In this document: one piece after another, positions 13,727 to 21,107 of the stretch
Layout: each line of letters opens with the position of its first letter
How positions within the stretch are numbered: position 1 is the first letter of the stretch
Made by a program: the position numbers and the translations under genes
Notes under the pieces: model-generated
The model's input: the letters and a program-made list of their open reading frames with translations, nothing else
Database searches by the model: none
What the model was told of the DNA's origin: nothing
Source of the DNA: a virus
Strand: one strand, 5' to 3'
IMG/VR virus record: IMGVR_UViG_3300042377_000135
Span: 1 to 26,088 of that record
Length of the DNA: 26,088 bases

Positions 13727-13889
13727 TGTAGTCTGCGTTGTCAATCTGATCTTGCCTAAATGCCCGGGCATCGGCTTCATTGGTAAATGAGTCTATAATA
13801 CTCATTCCACCTAATGGGTGTGGGAACCAAACAAGCCATTCTGCTTGGTCCTCGTCATACGTACAATAAAGTTCTACTTTTTCTGTCAT
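13719..13889 (-). CDS. Small conserved-style protein at the head of the methylase operon (56 aa)
   Basis: MTEKVELYCTYDEDQAEWLV, PHPLGGMSIIDSFTNEADAR: an acidic alpha/beta protein of 56 residues. ATG at 13887-13889 chosen because GGGA stands just upstream; an ATG four codons earlier (13899-13901) lacks a ribosome site. First gene after the perfect promoter at 13922. Could be a regulator or accessory of the nuclease-methylase pair, but nothing in the sequence proves it. Confidence 0.6.
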   Translation of the reverse strand: MTEKVELYCTYDEDQAEWLVWFPHPLGGMSIIDSFTNEADARAFRQDQIDNADYNE

Positions 13890-13921
13890 TTTTGATCCCA
13901 TTAATCAACTGAATAAACATT

Positions 13922-13950
13922 ATTATAGCACAGTTCCCATTATTTGTCAA
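13922..13950 (-). promoter_or_regulatory. Perfect consensus sigma70 promoter with extended -10
   Basis: TTGACA (13945-13950), 17 bases, TATAAT (13922-13927), with TG one base before the -10 (GTGCTATAAT). It drives the small protein, putative nuclease and methylase. The -35 is part of the last codons (V-D-K-stop) of the epimerase gene. Confidence 0.92.
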
Positions 13951-14770
13951 CCTTTAGCAAATCCGTCATATCGTACAGATTCCGCATATAGGGAGATACA
14001 TTATCTAATACTGAACTAGCAATATCACCTTTTCTTCTAGGACCATATTTGATGTTAATATCAATATCATTTACTTCCATAAACTTATTAACAATCTCAT
14101 TAACAGTATATCCTACACCGTGACCCAAACATTCTATACTATTACCGGGTTTCTCAATAGCTTGTTTTAATGAATCACATATTTCATTGACATGGACATA
14201 ATCACGTATACAGGTACCGTCATTACTAATATCATAATCATTACCGAATATAGTAAACTGTTTTGATTGCATGGCCATTATTAGATTGTACATTAATCCA
14301 TCGGGGTTAGTGGGAGCAAAGCCTTCGCTTCCAATAACATTATAAAATCTAAAGATTGTATATGGTATTTGACGATGAGTTGTACAATATTCTTTCACTA
14401 CGTCCTCTGCCGCACGTTTACTAATACCATAAGCACTTTCACAATCTTGTGCGGCTCCTGTACTTGCAAAGATAAAGTTCTTTGTCTTAATCTTGTTTAG
14501 TACATTCATTGTACCATTCAAGTTAGTAATATAGTATTGAATAGGTTTCTGTTCGCTTTCACCTACATTAACTAATGCAGCCAAGTGAATAACACAATCA
14601 AACTCATCTTCTAAACTAAACGGTCTATTGATATCACAATGATAGAATGTATGAGGTGACTCTTGTGGTTCTACTTTATCTAATCCATGTACTTCATATT
14701 CATTTTTCAACATCTGTGTCAAATGTGAACCTATATAACCACTGTTACCTGTTATTAAAATCTTTTTCAT
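13940..14770 (-). CDS. NAD-dependent sugar epimerase, GalE-like (276 aa)
   Basis: Extended SDR enzyme acting on nucleotide sugars. GNSGYIGSH (G8-x-x-G11-x-x-G14) binds NAD; HLAALVNVG follows; S103 with Y114 and K118 (YGISK) form the catalytic set; FGNDYDISNDGTCIRDYVHV is the hallmark of UDP-glucose 4-epimerases. At 276 residues it is shorter than bacterial GalE (~338), mostly from loops and the C-terminal region. Substrate not certain; UDP-glucose/galactose is the family default. Overlaps the glycosyltransferase gene by 4 bases, so both likely serve one glycan. Confidence 0.85.
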   Translation of the reverse strand: MKKILITGNSGYIGSHLTQMLKNEYEVHGLDKVEPQESPHTFYHCDINRPFSLEDEFDCVIHLAALVNVGESEQKPIQYYITNLNGTMNVLNKIKTKNFIFASTGAAQDCESAYGISKRAAEDVVKEYCTTHRQIPYTIFRFYNVIGSEGFAPTNPDGLMYNLIMAMQSKQFTIFGNDYDISNDGTCIRDYVHVNEICDSLKQAIEKPGNSIECLGHGVGYTVNEIVNKFMEVNDIDINIKYGPRRKGDIASSVLDNVSPYMRNLYDMTDLLKVDK

Positions 14771-16116
14771 AATCCTTCAAACAAGCTAACACCTGTTTCT
14801 TCCTCTACTGGTTTGTATGATGGGTCTTTGCTTAAGTATGTGTCAGTATCAGTATAATACACACTTAAAAACTTATGCTTATTACCCAACACACTTTCAA
14901 AATCTTCCCGTGCTAAATGCTTACGATTTAGTTCTGTAATGTAATCACTATACTTAACTGTTTCATATGTATTAATCTTGGCGGCATTTGTATTGCTACG
15001 CTTACCTACAAAGTTATCTAAGAAATTAACCCAACCCTCTGCTACTTCATCGTCTAACTCACATACATAATCTAATGCTTCTGCTGATTGTACTGAGCAA
15101 TATATTTCTGTGATAGTCTCTCCGGCATCTTTGATGTTTACTTTGTGAAAATATTTCTCATTAAAGTTATCACTCCAATCTTGATTATCTAATACAACAC
15201 ACGGCATATGTCCTAGACATTCTAAGAATGCGAATGGATAGTTCTCACGCAAGCTTGGCATAAAGAATACACCACTACTGCGAATGAAATCTACTTTCTC
15301 CTGACCAGTAATGCCTGCACGTATCTCATAATCAGTGATGCCTGCTTCTGCAAAAGCTTTTTCAAACTTCTTTGCACCGTTGCTGTTAGTCATTACTTTA
15401 CAGTGTATTTTACATTCTTTCATTACACGAATATATGCTTCTGGGTTTTTACCTTCTTCCCATCGTCCAATAAATAATACACCTTTATGAGTGCCTGTGT
15501 ATGGTTCTAATAGGCCACGCTCACTCATAGGCATACGCAATAACTGACAGTTAGTAGCACCAAACTTAGTGAGTTCGTCAATGTTCTTTTGACTCTGTGT
15601 ACCAATGATTATATCAGTAAACTCCATATGTTTGTTATAAAAGTTATGATAACTGTCTAAGAATACATCACTACCCTGACTATCACGGAAAATCATACTA
15701 TGTAAATGTGTATAGAATACAACAGGGATATACTTATTGACGGTCATTGCATAACTTGCAGTCATTGCTTCCTGTGTATTACATACAATCATATCATATA
15801 CATTAGTTTCAAATGCTTTTAATATTGCTTTGCGGAAGTTAATAATCTTCTCAAAGTTAATAGTATCACTAAATGCAAACGTAGCAGTATGGTCGCTATA
15901 TCTTAGTGGTTCGTCTGGATAGACAATATTAGCACCCAATGATATAATCAGTTCACTAAAATCATTAGTAGGTTGTTTGTCTAATATGATATCAACCTTC
16001 CAGCCGATACGACCGCACATCTCAGTGAAGCCTTTAGCAAAACTACCGATACCACCGTGTGGTATAAAGTGTTGGTCACTAATCAAAAAAGCAATTCGTT
16101 TATTATATAATTTCAT
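14767..16116 (-). CDS. GT-B glycosyltransferase, family 4-like (449 aa)
   Basis: N-terminal domain starts LYNKRIAFLISDQHFIPHGGIGS (glycine loop GGIG at 21-24). The C-terminal nucleotide-sugar domain begins GVLFIGRWEEGKNPEAYIRV and ends with the E-x7-E motif in SLRENYPFAFLECL (E291...E299), which contacts the donor in retaining GT4 enzymes. Long C-terminal extension (~390-449) of unknown role. Acceptor unknown: phage DNA bases, virion protein or host glycan are all possible. Coupled by ATGA overlaps to the epimerase and to the 57-residue gene. Confidence 0.85.
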   Translation of the reverse strand: MKLYNKRIAFLISDQHFIPHGGIGSFAKGFTEMCGRIGWKVDIILDKQPTNDFSELIISLGANIVYPDEPLRYSDHTATFAFSDTINFEKIINFRKAILKAFETNVYDMIVCNTQEAMTASYAMTVNKYIPVVFYTHLHSMIFRDSQGSDVFLDSYHNFYNKHMEFTDIIIGTQSQKNIDELTKFGATNCQLLRMPMSERGLLEPYTGTHKGVLFIGRWEEGKNPEAYIRVMKECKIHCKVMTNSNGAKKFEKAFAEAGITDYEIRAGITGQEKVDFIRSSGVFFMPSLRENYPFAFLECLGHMPCVVLDNQDWSDNFNEKYFHKVNIKDAGETITEIYCSVQSAEALDYVCELDDEVAEGWVNFLDNFVGKRSNTNAAKINTYETVKYSDYITELNRKHLAREDFESVLGNKHKFLSVYYTDTDTYLSKDPSYKPVEEETGVSLFEGL

Positions 16117-16286
16117 TTATCCTCTACAGTGGGCACATCCTGCCATTCAGTCCATTCACGTTTTTTAGTAAAACTACCCTGAATAGTAGTTGTACTATAA
16201 TCAGTTACTTCAAATTGTGTTCTATATTGTAACACTTTTTCAGGTCCGTCTAAACCGTTTCGGACAAGATATCTTAATTCATACAT
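16113..16286 (-). CDS. Small hypothetical protein (57 aa)
   Basis: MYELRYLVRNGLDGPEKVLQ at the start, REWTEWQDVPTVEDK at the end. Good AAGGT ribosome site upstream, and its TGA overlaps the ATG of the glycosyltransferase (ATGA). Beta-rich; the pattern 'LRYLV....G....VLQYR......W..WQDVP' resembles short phage hypotheticals. Function unknown. Confidence 0.65.
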   Translation of the reverse strand: MYELRYLVRNGLDGPEKVLQYRTQFEVTDYSTTTIQGSFTKKREWTEWQDVPTVEDK

Positions 16287-16290
16287 ATAT

Positions 16291-16512
16291 TTACCTTTTT
16301 AATAACCACATAATATGGGCATTCTTATCGTGCCATCTATACTCTAATATAGACTCACCTGGACCAGTAATAATCCTAGTCAACCTATAAGCCCACTCTA
16401 ACCAAATTCGTCTACCAGTCAAGTTGCATCGTTCAGGGAACCAAGCAAATTTAAGTTCGGCTCCGATCATCATTCTACTGTAAAATGAATCGTATGATTC
16501 TGTTTGTGGCAT
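16291..16512 (-). CDS. Conserved small phage protein (73 aa)
   Basis: MPQTESYDSFYSRMMIGAEL, then FAWFPERCNLTGRRIWLEWA and GPGESILEYRWHDK. ATG at 16510-16512 forms a TAATG junction with queE; a GTG four codons upstream is less likely. The 'WFP..C..(S/T)G..IWL' and 'GPGE...E.RW.D' pattern is a marine-phage hypothetical (from memory), possibly metal-binding or virion-related. Function unknown. Confidence 0.65.
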   Translation of the reverse strand: MPQTESYDSFYSRMMIGAELKFAWFPERCNLTGRRIWLEWAYRLTRIITGPGESILEYRWHDKNAHIMWLLKR

Positions 16513-17360
16513 TAAGTGCCCCACTCGTTTTTAAACAGTGGAACTTGTAGTCTATCGCTATAACGATAACCACGATTCATTGCTTCAATAGCAACATTCT
16601 TTGCATTTAAGTTATACAATGATTCTACCCCACCGCATGGCATAAAGTATACTGGACCTCTGAATCCACCATTGCGAAATTCTTTTACTGCTTTATCTGC
16701 TTCAAGTGCATCTTCCTTAGTAGCAATAACAAACTTCAAATATACAAAGCCAATACTTTCATATTGACGAATAATATTAGGACAGATTGCTTCACTCCAC
16801 TTCTCGCCACTGATACTTAGTTTAGGGCTAACACTAAATGTTAATGCATTCTTCTCTCTATTAATCTTCCATTGCTGTAAGTAGACTGATAGGTCTTGAC
16901 TTAGTTCTTGTGTGCCGTTAGTTTCAAATGTAATCTCTTTGAGACCCCTCATCTTTTCGTTTGAAAGTAGTTCTGGATATGCTCTTTGCCATCCAAGAAG
17001 AGGTTCACCACCAGTGATGACAAGGTGCTCATCCATCCAGCGACCGTGAGGAAGGATAGTAAGAATAGAGTCAACAATAGAAACGGTACTGAGCACAGGA
17101 CTAAGATGCTTAAACCTAGGGTCCCAACTTGCGTAACTATCACATCCCGTACTGACAAGCGGTAAGGATTTATAATCTGTATAATCTTCTGCTTTAATTG
17201 CGATAACATCTCTCTCACTACTCAATTCCCCTTTAGGCATTCCAAAGCCACCGCATGTAAAATTGCATCCATATGTTCGTAGAAACACAGAAGGTACACC
17301 CATGTATCTACCTTCACCTTGAATGCTATAAAATAACTCTGAAATTTTAATTTGACTCAT
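16512..17360 (-). CDS. queE: 7-carboxy-7-deazaguanine synthase QueE, variant cluster loop (282 aa)
   Basis: Radical SAM enzyme converting 6-carboxytetrahydropterin to 7-carboxy-7-deazaguanine (third step toward preQ0). SELFYSIQGEGRYMGVPSVF is the QueE N-terminal signature; HLVITGGEPLL carries the SAM-binding GGE; FETNGTQ and VSPKLS are later QueE motifs. Cluster cysteines are C32 and C36 (GCNFTCGG) and C73 (GCDSYASWD): the usual CX3CX2C has about 34 extra residues between the second and third Cys, with the expected 'CDS' kept. Coupled (TAATG) to the gene after it. FolE and QueD are nearby. Function confident; the loop is unusual. Confidence 0.88.
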   Translation of the reverse strand: MSQIKISELFYSIQGEGRYMGVPSVFLRTYGCNFTCGGFGMPKGELSSERDVIAIKAEDYTDYKSLPLVSTGCDSYASWDPRFKHLSPVLSTVSIVDSILTILPHGRWMDEHLVITGGEPLLGWQRAYPELLSNEKMRGLKEITFETNGTQELSQDLSVYLQQWKINREKNALTFSVSPKLSISGEKWSEAICPNIIRQYESIGFVYLKFVIATKEDALEADKAVKEFRNGGFRGPVYFMPCGGVESLYNLNAKNVAIEAMNRGYRYSDRLQVPLFKNEWGT

Positions 17361-17637
17361 TATCAGGACCTCTTGTAAACATATTTTTCATTTTTGTTTG
17401 ATATCCTTTTTTCTTATCTTCTTTTCCGCGCTCTCGTCTACCACATTGGGTGCATTCGTGATAGTAAACTACATTATCGTACATACTGCCCTTAGGACTT
17501 TTAATAACTTCAGTACCTTCTTTTGTAAACTTATTGATGCACTCATTAAATGAGCATACCCTTTGCATGGTTACTGGATCAATGTATATTACATCGTTTT
17601 TCTTTTTTGATAATTTTGTCTTTTTTAAATGACTCAT
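17347..17637 (-). CDS. Putative zinc-binding small protein (96 aa)
   Basis: Very Lys-rich. C28-x4-C33 and H60-x-C62-x2-C65 (HECTQCGRRERG) could hold one zinc ion. The residues after the second pair are basic (KEDKKKGYQTK). Nucleic-acid binding is plausible. It overlaps queE by 14 bases and is coupled (TAATG) to the gene upstream, so it is co-translated with the deazaguanine gene. No family recognised. Confidence 0.6.
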   Translation of the reverse strand: MSHLKKTKLSKKKNDVIYIDPVTMQRVCSFNECINKFTKEGTEVIKSPKGSMYDNVVYYHECTQCGRRERGKEDKKKGYQTKMKNMFTRGPDNESN

Positions 17638-17831
17638 TATTTACCTATCTTTATGTCAAAATGTTTAAGAATAACTTCACCCCAAGTACCGCCACCTTGT
17701 TTATAAAGATGATTAACTTGTTTAGCGCAGTCTCTAATTATTAACTCTGCGAAATGTTCATAACGTTTTTCATCCATTATATCATCTCGTTGAGCGGCTT
17801 GCTCCCATAGCTCTTTTATTTTTTTGTTCAT
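17637..17831 (-). CDS. Small conserved phage protein (64 aa)
   Basis: MNKKIKELWEQAAQRDD, then EHFAELIIRDCAKQVNHLYK and a C-terminal LKHFDIKIGK. This 'h..LIhR.C......hhK.HFGI' layout is a very common short hypothetical in T4-like marine phages (from memory). Helical, cytoplasmic. Function unknown. Confidence 0.65.
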   Translation of the reverse strand: MNKKIKELWEQAAQRDDIMDEKRYEHFAELIIRDCAKQVNHLYKQGGGTWGEVILKHFDIKIGK

Positions 17832-17834
17832 ATA

Positions 17835-18026
17835 TTACCAATGATGTAAAGTGTTTGCTATGATGAAACAACATGTTATCACATGTAGCACCACCCAGAA
17901 AGTTTTTAGGAACAATGCGATTTTTGCTTCACGCAATGTAAGAATAGGAACATCAGGCCTGTCATCATCCGTGTTACCCATCAGATGACCGGTTGCTCTT
18001 GCCCAGATTTTTTCTAAACTGTTCAT
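17835..18026 (-). CDS. Small membrane protein (63 aa)
   Basis: Hydrophilic N-terminus with WARATGHLMGNTDDDRPDVP, then one membrane segment (about 38-60, FLKTFWVVLHVITCCFIIAN). Start joins the psiE-like stop in TAATG, so the two are co-translated and may act together at the inner membrane. Function unknown. Confidence 0.65.
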   Translation of the reverse strand: MNSLEKIWARATGHLMGNTDDDRPDVPILTLREAKIALFLKTFWVVLHVITCCFIIANTLHHW

Positions 18027-18442
18027 TAAGCTACCTCATCTTTATTGTTGTTAGGATATTTTGCGCTAGTATATCTAATAACTAATACGCTTATTGCTAT
18101 AACAAATGTGGATCCAGCCACAGCCATCATTTCAACAACATTGATTGGCTGATGACTCATTATATCTACCATATGTCGTGTCAATGCTGTTATTGCAATG
18201 TACAACAGGAACCTGACAGGCATATGATTAGTCTTGAAATAAATGCCTACCATTGCACCTATTTCCAAATAGATAAACATTAGTAACAAGTCACCAACTG
18301 TTGCGTGATGTTTTTGAAACAGTTCAGCAAAGGTCCAACCGGCAGCCCATACTGTTGCGGCGCCAATAGCAAATAATGCAAGTCTATGAAATATGTCTAC
18401 TAAGGTATGTCCTACCCTATCTACTATTTCTGTTTTTAACAT
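18026..18442 (-). CDS. PsiE-family inner-membrane protein (138 aa)
   Basis: Four predicted membrane helices (about 20-40, 48-70, 74-95, 100-125). The segment LLLMFIYLEIGAMVGIYFKT and MPVRFLLYIAITALTRHMVD match the PsiE family (phosphate-starvation-inducible protein E), whose function is not known in bacteria. Its presence in a phage suggests interference with host envelope or phosphate stress, an inference from the family name only. Placed between queD and a small membrane protein, with 1-base overlaps on both sides. Confidence 0.8.
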   Translation of the reverse strand: MLKTEIVDRVGHTLVDIFHRLALFAIGAATVWAAGWTFAELFQKHHATVGDLLLMFIYLEIGAMVGIYFKTNHMPVRFLLYIAITALTRHMVDIMSHQPINVVEMMAVAGSTFVIAISVLVIRYTSAKYPNNNKDEVA

Positions 18443-18924
18443 TATTCAAACTCTCTATCTTCTCTGTGACCACCACGTCCTGCCATATTACTATCAGTCT
18501 CACGGACCTCTACTCTGCAACACCATACTCGTTTAGCTTCTTCACTACCACAGTTAGGTAAGAATATTGTGTTAATGTATTCGTACAAGAAGTCAGCAAT
18601 ACCCTCACAGCCAGTACGTTCTACTTCTGTAATCTTTGCTAATTTCAAACGACCTAGTTCTAATAGATGTTCACGCATTGGGTCATCTTGTGCGACTAAT
18701 AGAGTATGGTCAAACCATTCTTCTAGTTTATCTTTTAATGGTCGTAATCCACCGAAGTCTGTTACCCAGTTACGGGCATCAAGTGTATCGGCTTCAAACT
18801 CAAAGTGAAAACTCATAGCATAGCCATGAATTAAGTTACAATGACTGTCTGCACGCCACTGACGATATGCAACAGGACCTATTTGTCTGTATGTCTTTGT
18901 TGAAAAGAATTTTTTGTTTGCCAT
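18442..18924 (-). CDS. queD: 6-carboxytetrahydropterin synthase QueD, HGY variant (160 aa)
   Basis: Converts dihydroneopterin triphosphate from FolE into 6-carboxytetrahydropterin. SHCNLIHGYAMSFHFEF holds the catalytic-type C29 and metal His H33, but the third canonical His (HGH) is Tyr35, and no 'AAH' His is seen upstream; H28 may substitute. Further family marks: VTDFGGLRPLKDKLEEWFDH, GCEGIADFLYEYI and VEVRETDSN with the catalytic Glu. I recall this SHCxxxHGY subtype in phages and alphaproteobacteria. First gene after the promoter at 18943-18971, with a strong AGGAG site. Confidence 0.85.
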   Translation of the reverse strand: MANKKFFSTKTYRQIGPVAYRQWRADSHCNLIHGYAMSFHFEFEADTLDARNWVTDFGGLRPLKDKLEEWFDHTLLVAQDDPMREHLLELGRLKLAKITEVERTGCEGIADFLYEYINTIFLPNCGSEEAKRVWCCRVEVRETDSNMAGRGGHREDREFE

Positions 18925-18942
18925 TGTGTTCTCCTATGTTGT

Positions 18943-18971
18943 ATTATAGCATAGGCAGCAGAATTTGTAAA
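18943..18971 (-). promoter_or_regulatory. Sigma70 promoter of queD operon (TTTACA-17-TATAAT, extended -10)
   Basis: TTTACA (18966-18971), 17 bases, TATAAT (18943-18948), with TG one base before the -10 (ATGCTATAAT). It reads into queD, psiE-like, small genes and queE, giving an early transcript for most of the deazaguanine steps. Confidence 0.9.
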
Positions 18972-19000
18972 GCGGGAATGATGCCAAAAGACCGCTGTTT

Positions 19001-20080
19001 TCAATATATTTTTACCAATTCATTTTGGTCATTAATCAAATCAATTTGATCTCCACAAATGGCACCACATCGTTCTAACTTGTTATCATTAGACCAACTA
19101 GACTCTAACGTGTCAAACCATTTACCATTAATGATTTGGTGAATATCAGTATGATTCACATTAGCTAGATGTTTGCCACCGGCATGCTGAAACAAGTCAT
19201 CTAACTCTACCGTATCATTATTACTTTCAACTTCATACCCATATATGCGGTCAGCTAACCATCCACATGGGAACACATATCCATCTGCACTTAGATATAG
19301 CTTCTTTAGATTTTTTGATTTACAAGTTACTGATGTGTTTTTGAAATAGTTTTTTAATGTATCTTTTGTTTTAATAAACTCAATCTTACTATAAGAACTA
19401 TTAATATATTGAGGGTCCGTTGGGATTTCAATATGATATTCTACCTCACCTGCCTCACTGTACACCGCTAATGTCTGTTGTATTTCGTGTTTCTTATTAA
19501 AGAATCGACTGGTACGTTTGATATTGAAATCAGCAAAACCCAACTCTTTACTTAAAGCATGTGCTTCTTCAACTTGATGTTGATTATGTTTGAATACAAT
19601 ATAGTTCCAATATGCTTTTCCACCGGCATTAATAAATGCTTTGGCATTGTCAATAGCTTTGTTGAAGCTCACCTTACGTCTATATAAATGATTAGTATCC
19701 GCTAATCCATCAATAGAAAAGAACACATAACCTTTAGGACCTATTACTTTAGCCAATCTTGCCCACCAACTGGTATCACGCAAACCACCATTAGTTTTTA
19801 ATGATATCTCTAGTGATGGATTTACAGTTAATAACCATTCAATGATATTAGGTAAATCATTGTTTAATATAGGATCACCGTATGTACCGCAGAAGTCTAT
19901 TCTATCTAAGTTATTAATAAAGTCAGATGGCAAATGATTTTTTGCCCACTCTAAGTTGTTATTAATCACTGGTAAGCTAGACCATGTTTTGCCACCATAA
20001 TAGTTTCTAGGGCACTGTGGGCAAGCCGCATTGCAGTTAGTAGTTACTTCCCACTCTAACAGATTATATTCATATGTCAT
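19001..20080 (-). CDS. Radical SAM/SPASM protein (359 aa)
   Basis: N-terminal CNAACPQC gives C16, C20 and C23 for the SAM cluster. FCGTYGDPIL takes the place of the GGE motif, FFSIDGLADTNHLYR is a barrel strand typical of the peptide/sugar-modifying SPASM group, and the C-terminus YLSADGYVFPCGWLADR plus CGAICGD supplies auxiliary-cluster cysteines. Substrate unknown; similar proteins are frequent in marine T4-like phages and in LPS clusters. Shares a 1-base junction (TAATG-like) with the SDR gene upstream. Confidence 0.78.
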   Translation of the reverse strand: MTYEYNLLEWEVTTNCNAACPQCPRNYYGGKTWSSLPVINNNLEWAKNHLPSDFINNLDRIDFCGTYGDPILNNDLPNIIEWLLTVNPSLEISLKTNGGLRDTSWWARLAKVIGPKGYVFFSIDGLADTNHLYRRKVSFNKAIDNAKAFINAGGKAYWNYIVFKHNQHQVEEAHALSKELGFADFNIKRTSRFFNKKHEIQQTLAVYSEAGEVEYHIEIPTDPQYINSSYSKIEFIKTKDTLKNYFKNTSVTCKSKNLKKLYLSADGYVFPCGWLADRIYGYEVESNNDTVELDDLFQHAGGKHLANVNHTDIHQIINGKWFDTLESSWSNDNKLERCGAICGDQIDLINDQNELVKIY

Positions 20081-20637
20081 TATTTACAAACTATCTTTAA
20101 TATATGCATTGGATCATCAATGATTGATTCTACCTGATTCACAACTAAGTTAATATCAGCACCGGTGTTATTACTCATGGTAGATTGAAACCTAGATGGT
20201 TCTAATATAGTTATTCTATTTTTAGATGAATCTCTATGTATTAGACCATACACAAAGTTAGTTAATCCTGACTTTGATGAGTTATATACTAGTCTATTTA
20301 TGTCTATGCCTGGCCAGCTAGTCCACGATGAACCATGACTTGTAACTGCTATAATCTTTTTATTAGAGTATTTGTTTTCTAAGTTTGATATAATATATGC
20401 AGGCCCTACATTATTTACCATCCACATGTCCCAAATATCTTCGCTATGTTTACCTGCAGTAATAACAACAATATTGTAGGATTCTAATCCTACAATGATA
20501 TCATTACATTGTTCTTTGTTCCTAATGTCAAACTTATCATGCCCAAATACATTGATATCAAACTTTTGATTAAGTTGATTTACAATAGCAGTAGATAGTT
20601 CCCCACCGCCTAGTATAGCCATTGATTGTTTTGTCAT
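20080..20637 (-). CDS. Short-chain dehydrogenase/reductase-like protein (185 aa)
   Basis: MAILGGGELSTAIVNQL is a Rossmann start; NNVGPAYI follows; VTSHGSSW and Y118-x3-K122 (YNSSK) form the Ser-Tyr-Lys catalytic set of SDR enzymes. At 185 residues it lacks parts of the usual ~250-residue domain, chiefly the N-terminal loops, so it is a compact member. Substrate unknown; setting among nucleotidyltransferase and radical SAM genes suggests sugar or pterin chemistry. It overlaps the nucleotidyltransferase gene by 4 bases. Confidence 0.75.
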   Translation of the reverse strand: MTKQSMAILGGGELSTAIVNQLNQKFDINVFGHDKFDIRNKEQCNDIIVGLESYNIVVITAGKHSEDIWDMWMVNNVGPAYIISNLENKYSNKKIIAVTSHGSSWTSWPGIDINRLVYNSSKSGLTNFVYGLIHRDSSKNRITILEPSRFQSTMSNNTGADINLVVNQVESIIDDPMHILKIVCK

Positions 20638-21107
20638 TTATTAAGAACGTTAATGATCTGGGCATCAGCTACCCGTTTTCTCAGACTTGAACTACTGAAA
20701 CTATGGTCACGACCATTGAATACAATTTCAATGCCACGTTCACCACCTTCATATCTTCCAGTAAACTCTTTATCAGCATATTCTACACCTAGTATGCGAA
20801 CATCTAACGGTAGAATAAGTAGTAGGTCTATAAGGTCCTGTTCAGTTTGATATACAACAACCTCATCAACATAGCGACAAGCCGCAAGTTGAATCTGTCG
20901 TTCTACAATACTTTGAATGGGTTTATTCTTAGTATCAGGTCTATCAATCGTTGGGTCAGTTTGTAATCCACAAATCAAGTAATCACAATGATTCTTTGCC
21001 TCACTTAACATAGCAACGTGACCTGCGTGTAATAAGTCAAATGTACTGAATGTGATACCAATCTTCTTACCTTGTGCTTTAAGTTCTTTAATATGATTGA
21101 AAATCAT
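20634..21107 (-). CDS. Cytidylyltransferase-like nucleotidyltransferase (157 aa)
   Basis: KKIGITFSTFDLLHAGHVAM carries the HxGH nucleotide-binding motif, and HSFSSSSLRKR corresponds to the C-terminal 'S-S-S/T-x-[IL]-R-x-R' loop of TagD/RfaE-C-type transferases that make CDP-glycerol or ADP-sugars. Start at 21105-21107 is chosen for its ATGA overlap with the preceding stop; an upstream ATG at 21125 is less likely. Substrate not determinable. A second, fused member lies at 24851. Confidence 0.8.
   Translation of the reverse strand: MIFNHIKELKAQGKKIGITFSTFDLLHAGHVAMLSEAKNHCDYLICGLQTDPTIDRPDTKNKPIQSIVERQIQLAACRYVDEVVVYQTEQDLIDLLLILPLDVRILGVEYADKEFTGRYEGGERGIEIVFNGRDHSFSSSSLRKRVADAQIINVLNK

Noticed and set aside
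13727-13752. Second TTGACA (minus) before the putative nuclease gene
   Set aside because: No acceptable -10 follows at 16-18 bases; TAATAT is a poor match, and the perfect promoter at 13922 already serves the operon.
18971-18998. Possible terminator after the SPASM radical SAM gene (AGCGG...CCGCT with T's)
   Set aside because: Stem of only 5 bp with a 16-base loop and just three T's, overlapping the -35 of the queD promoter.
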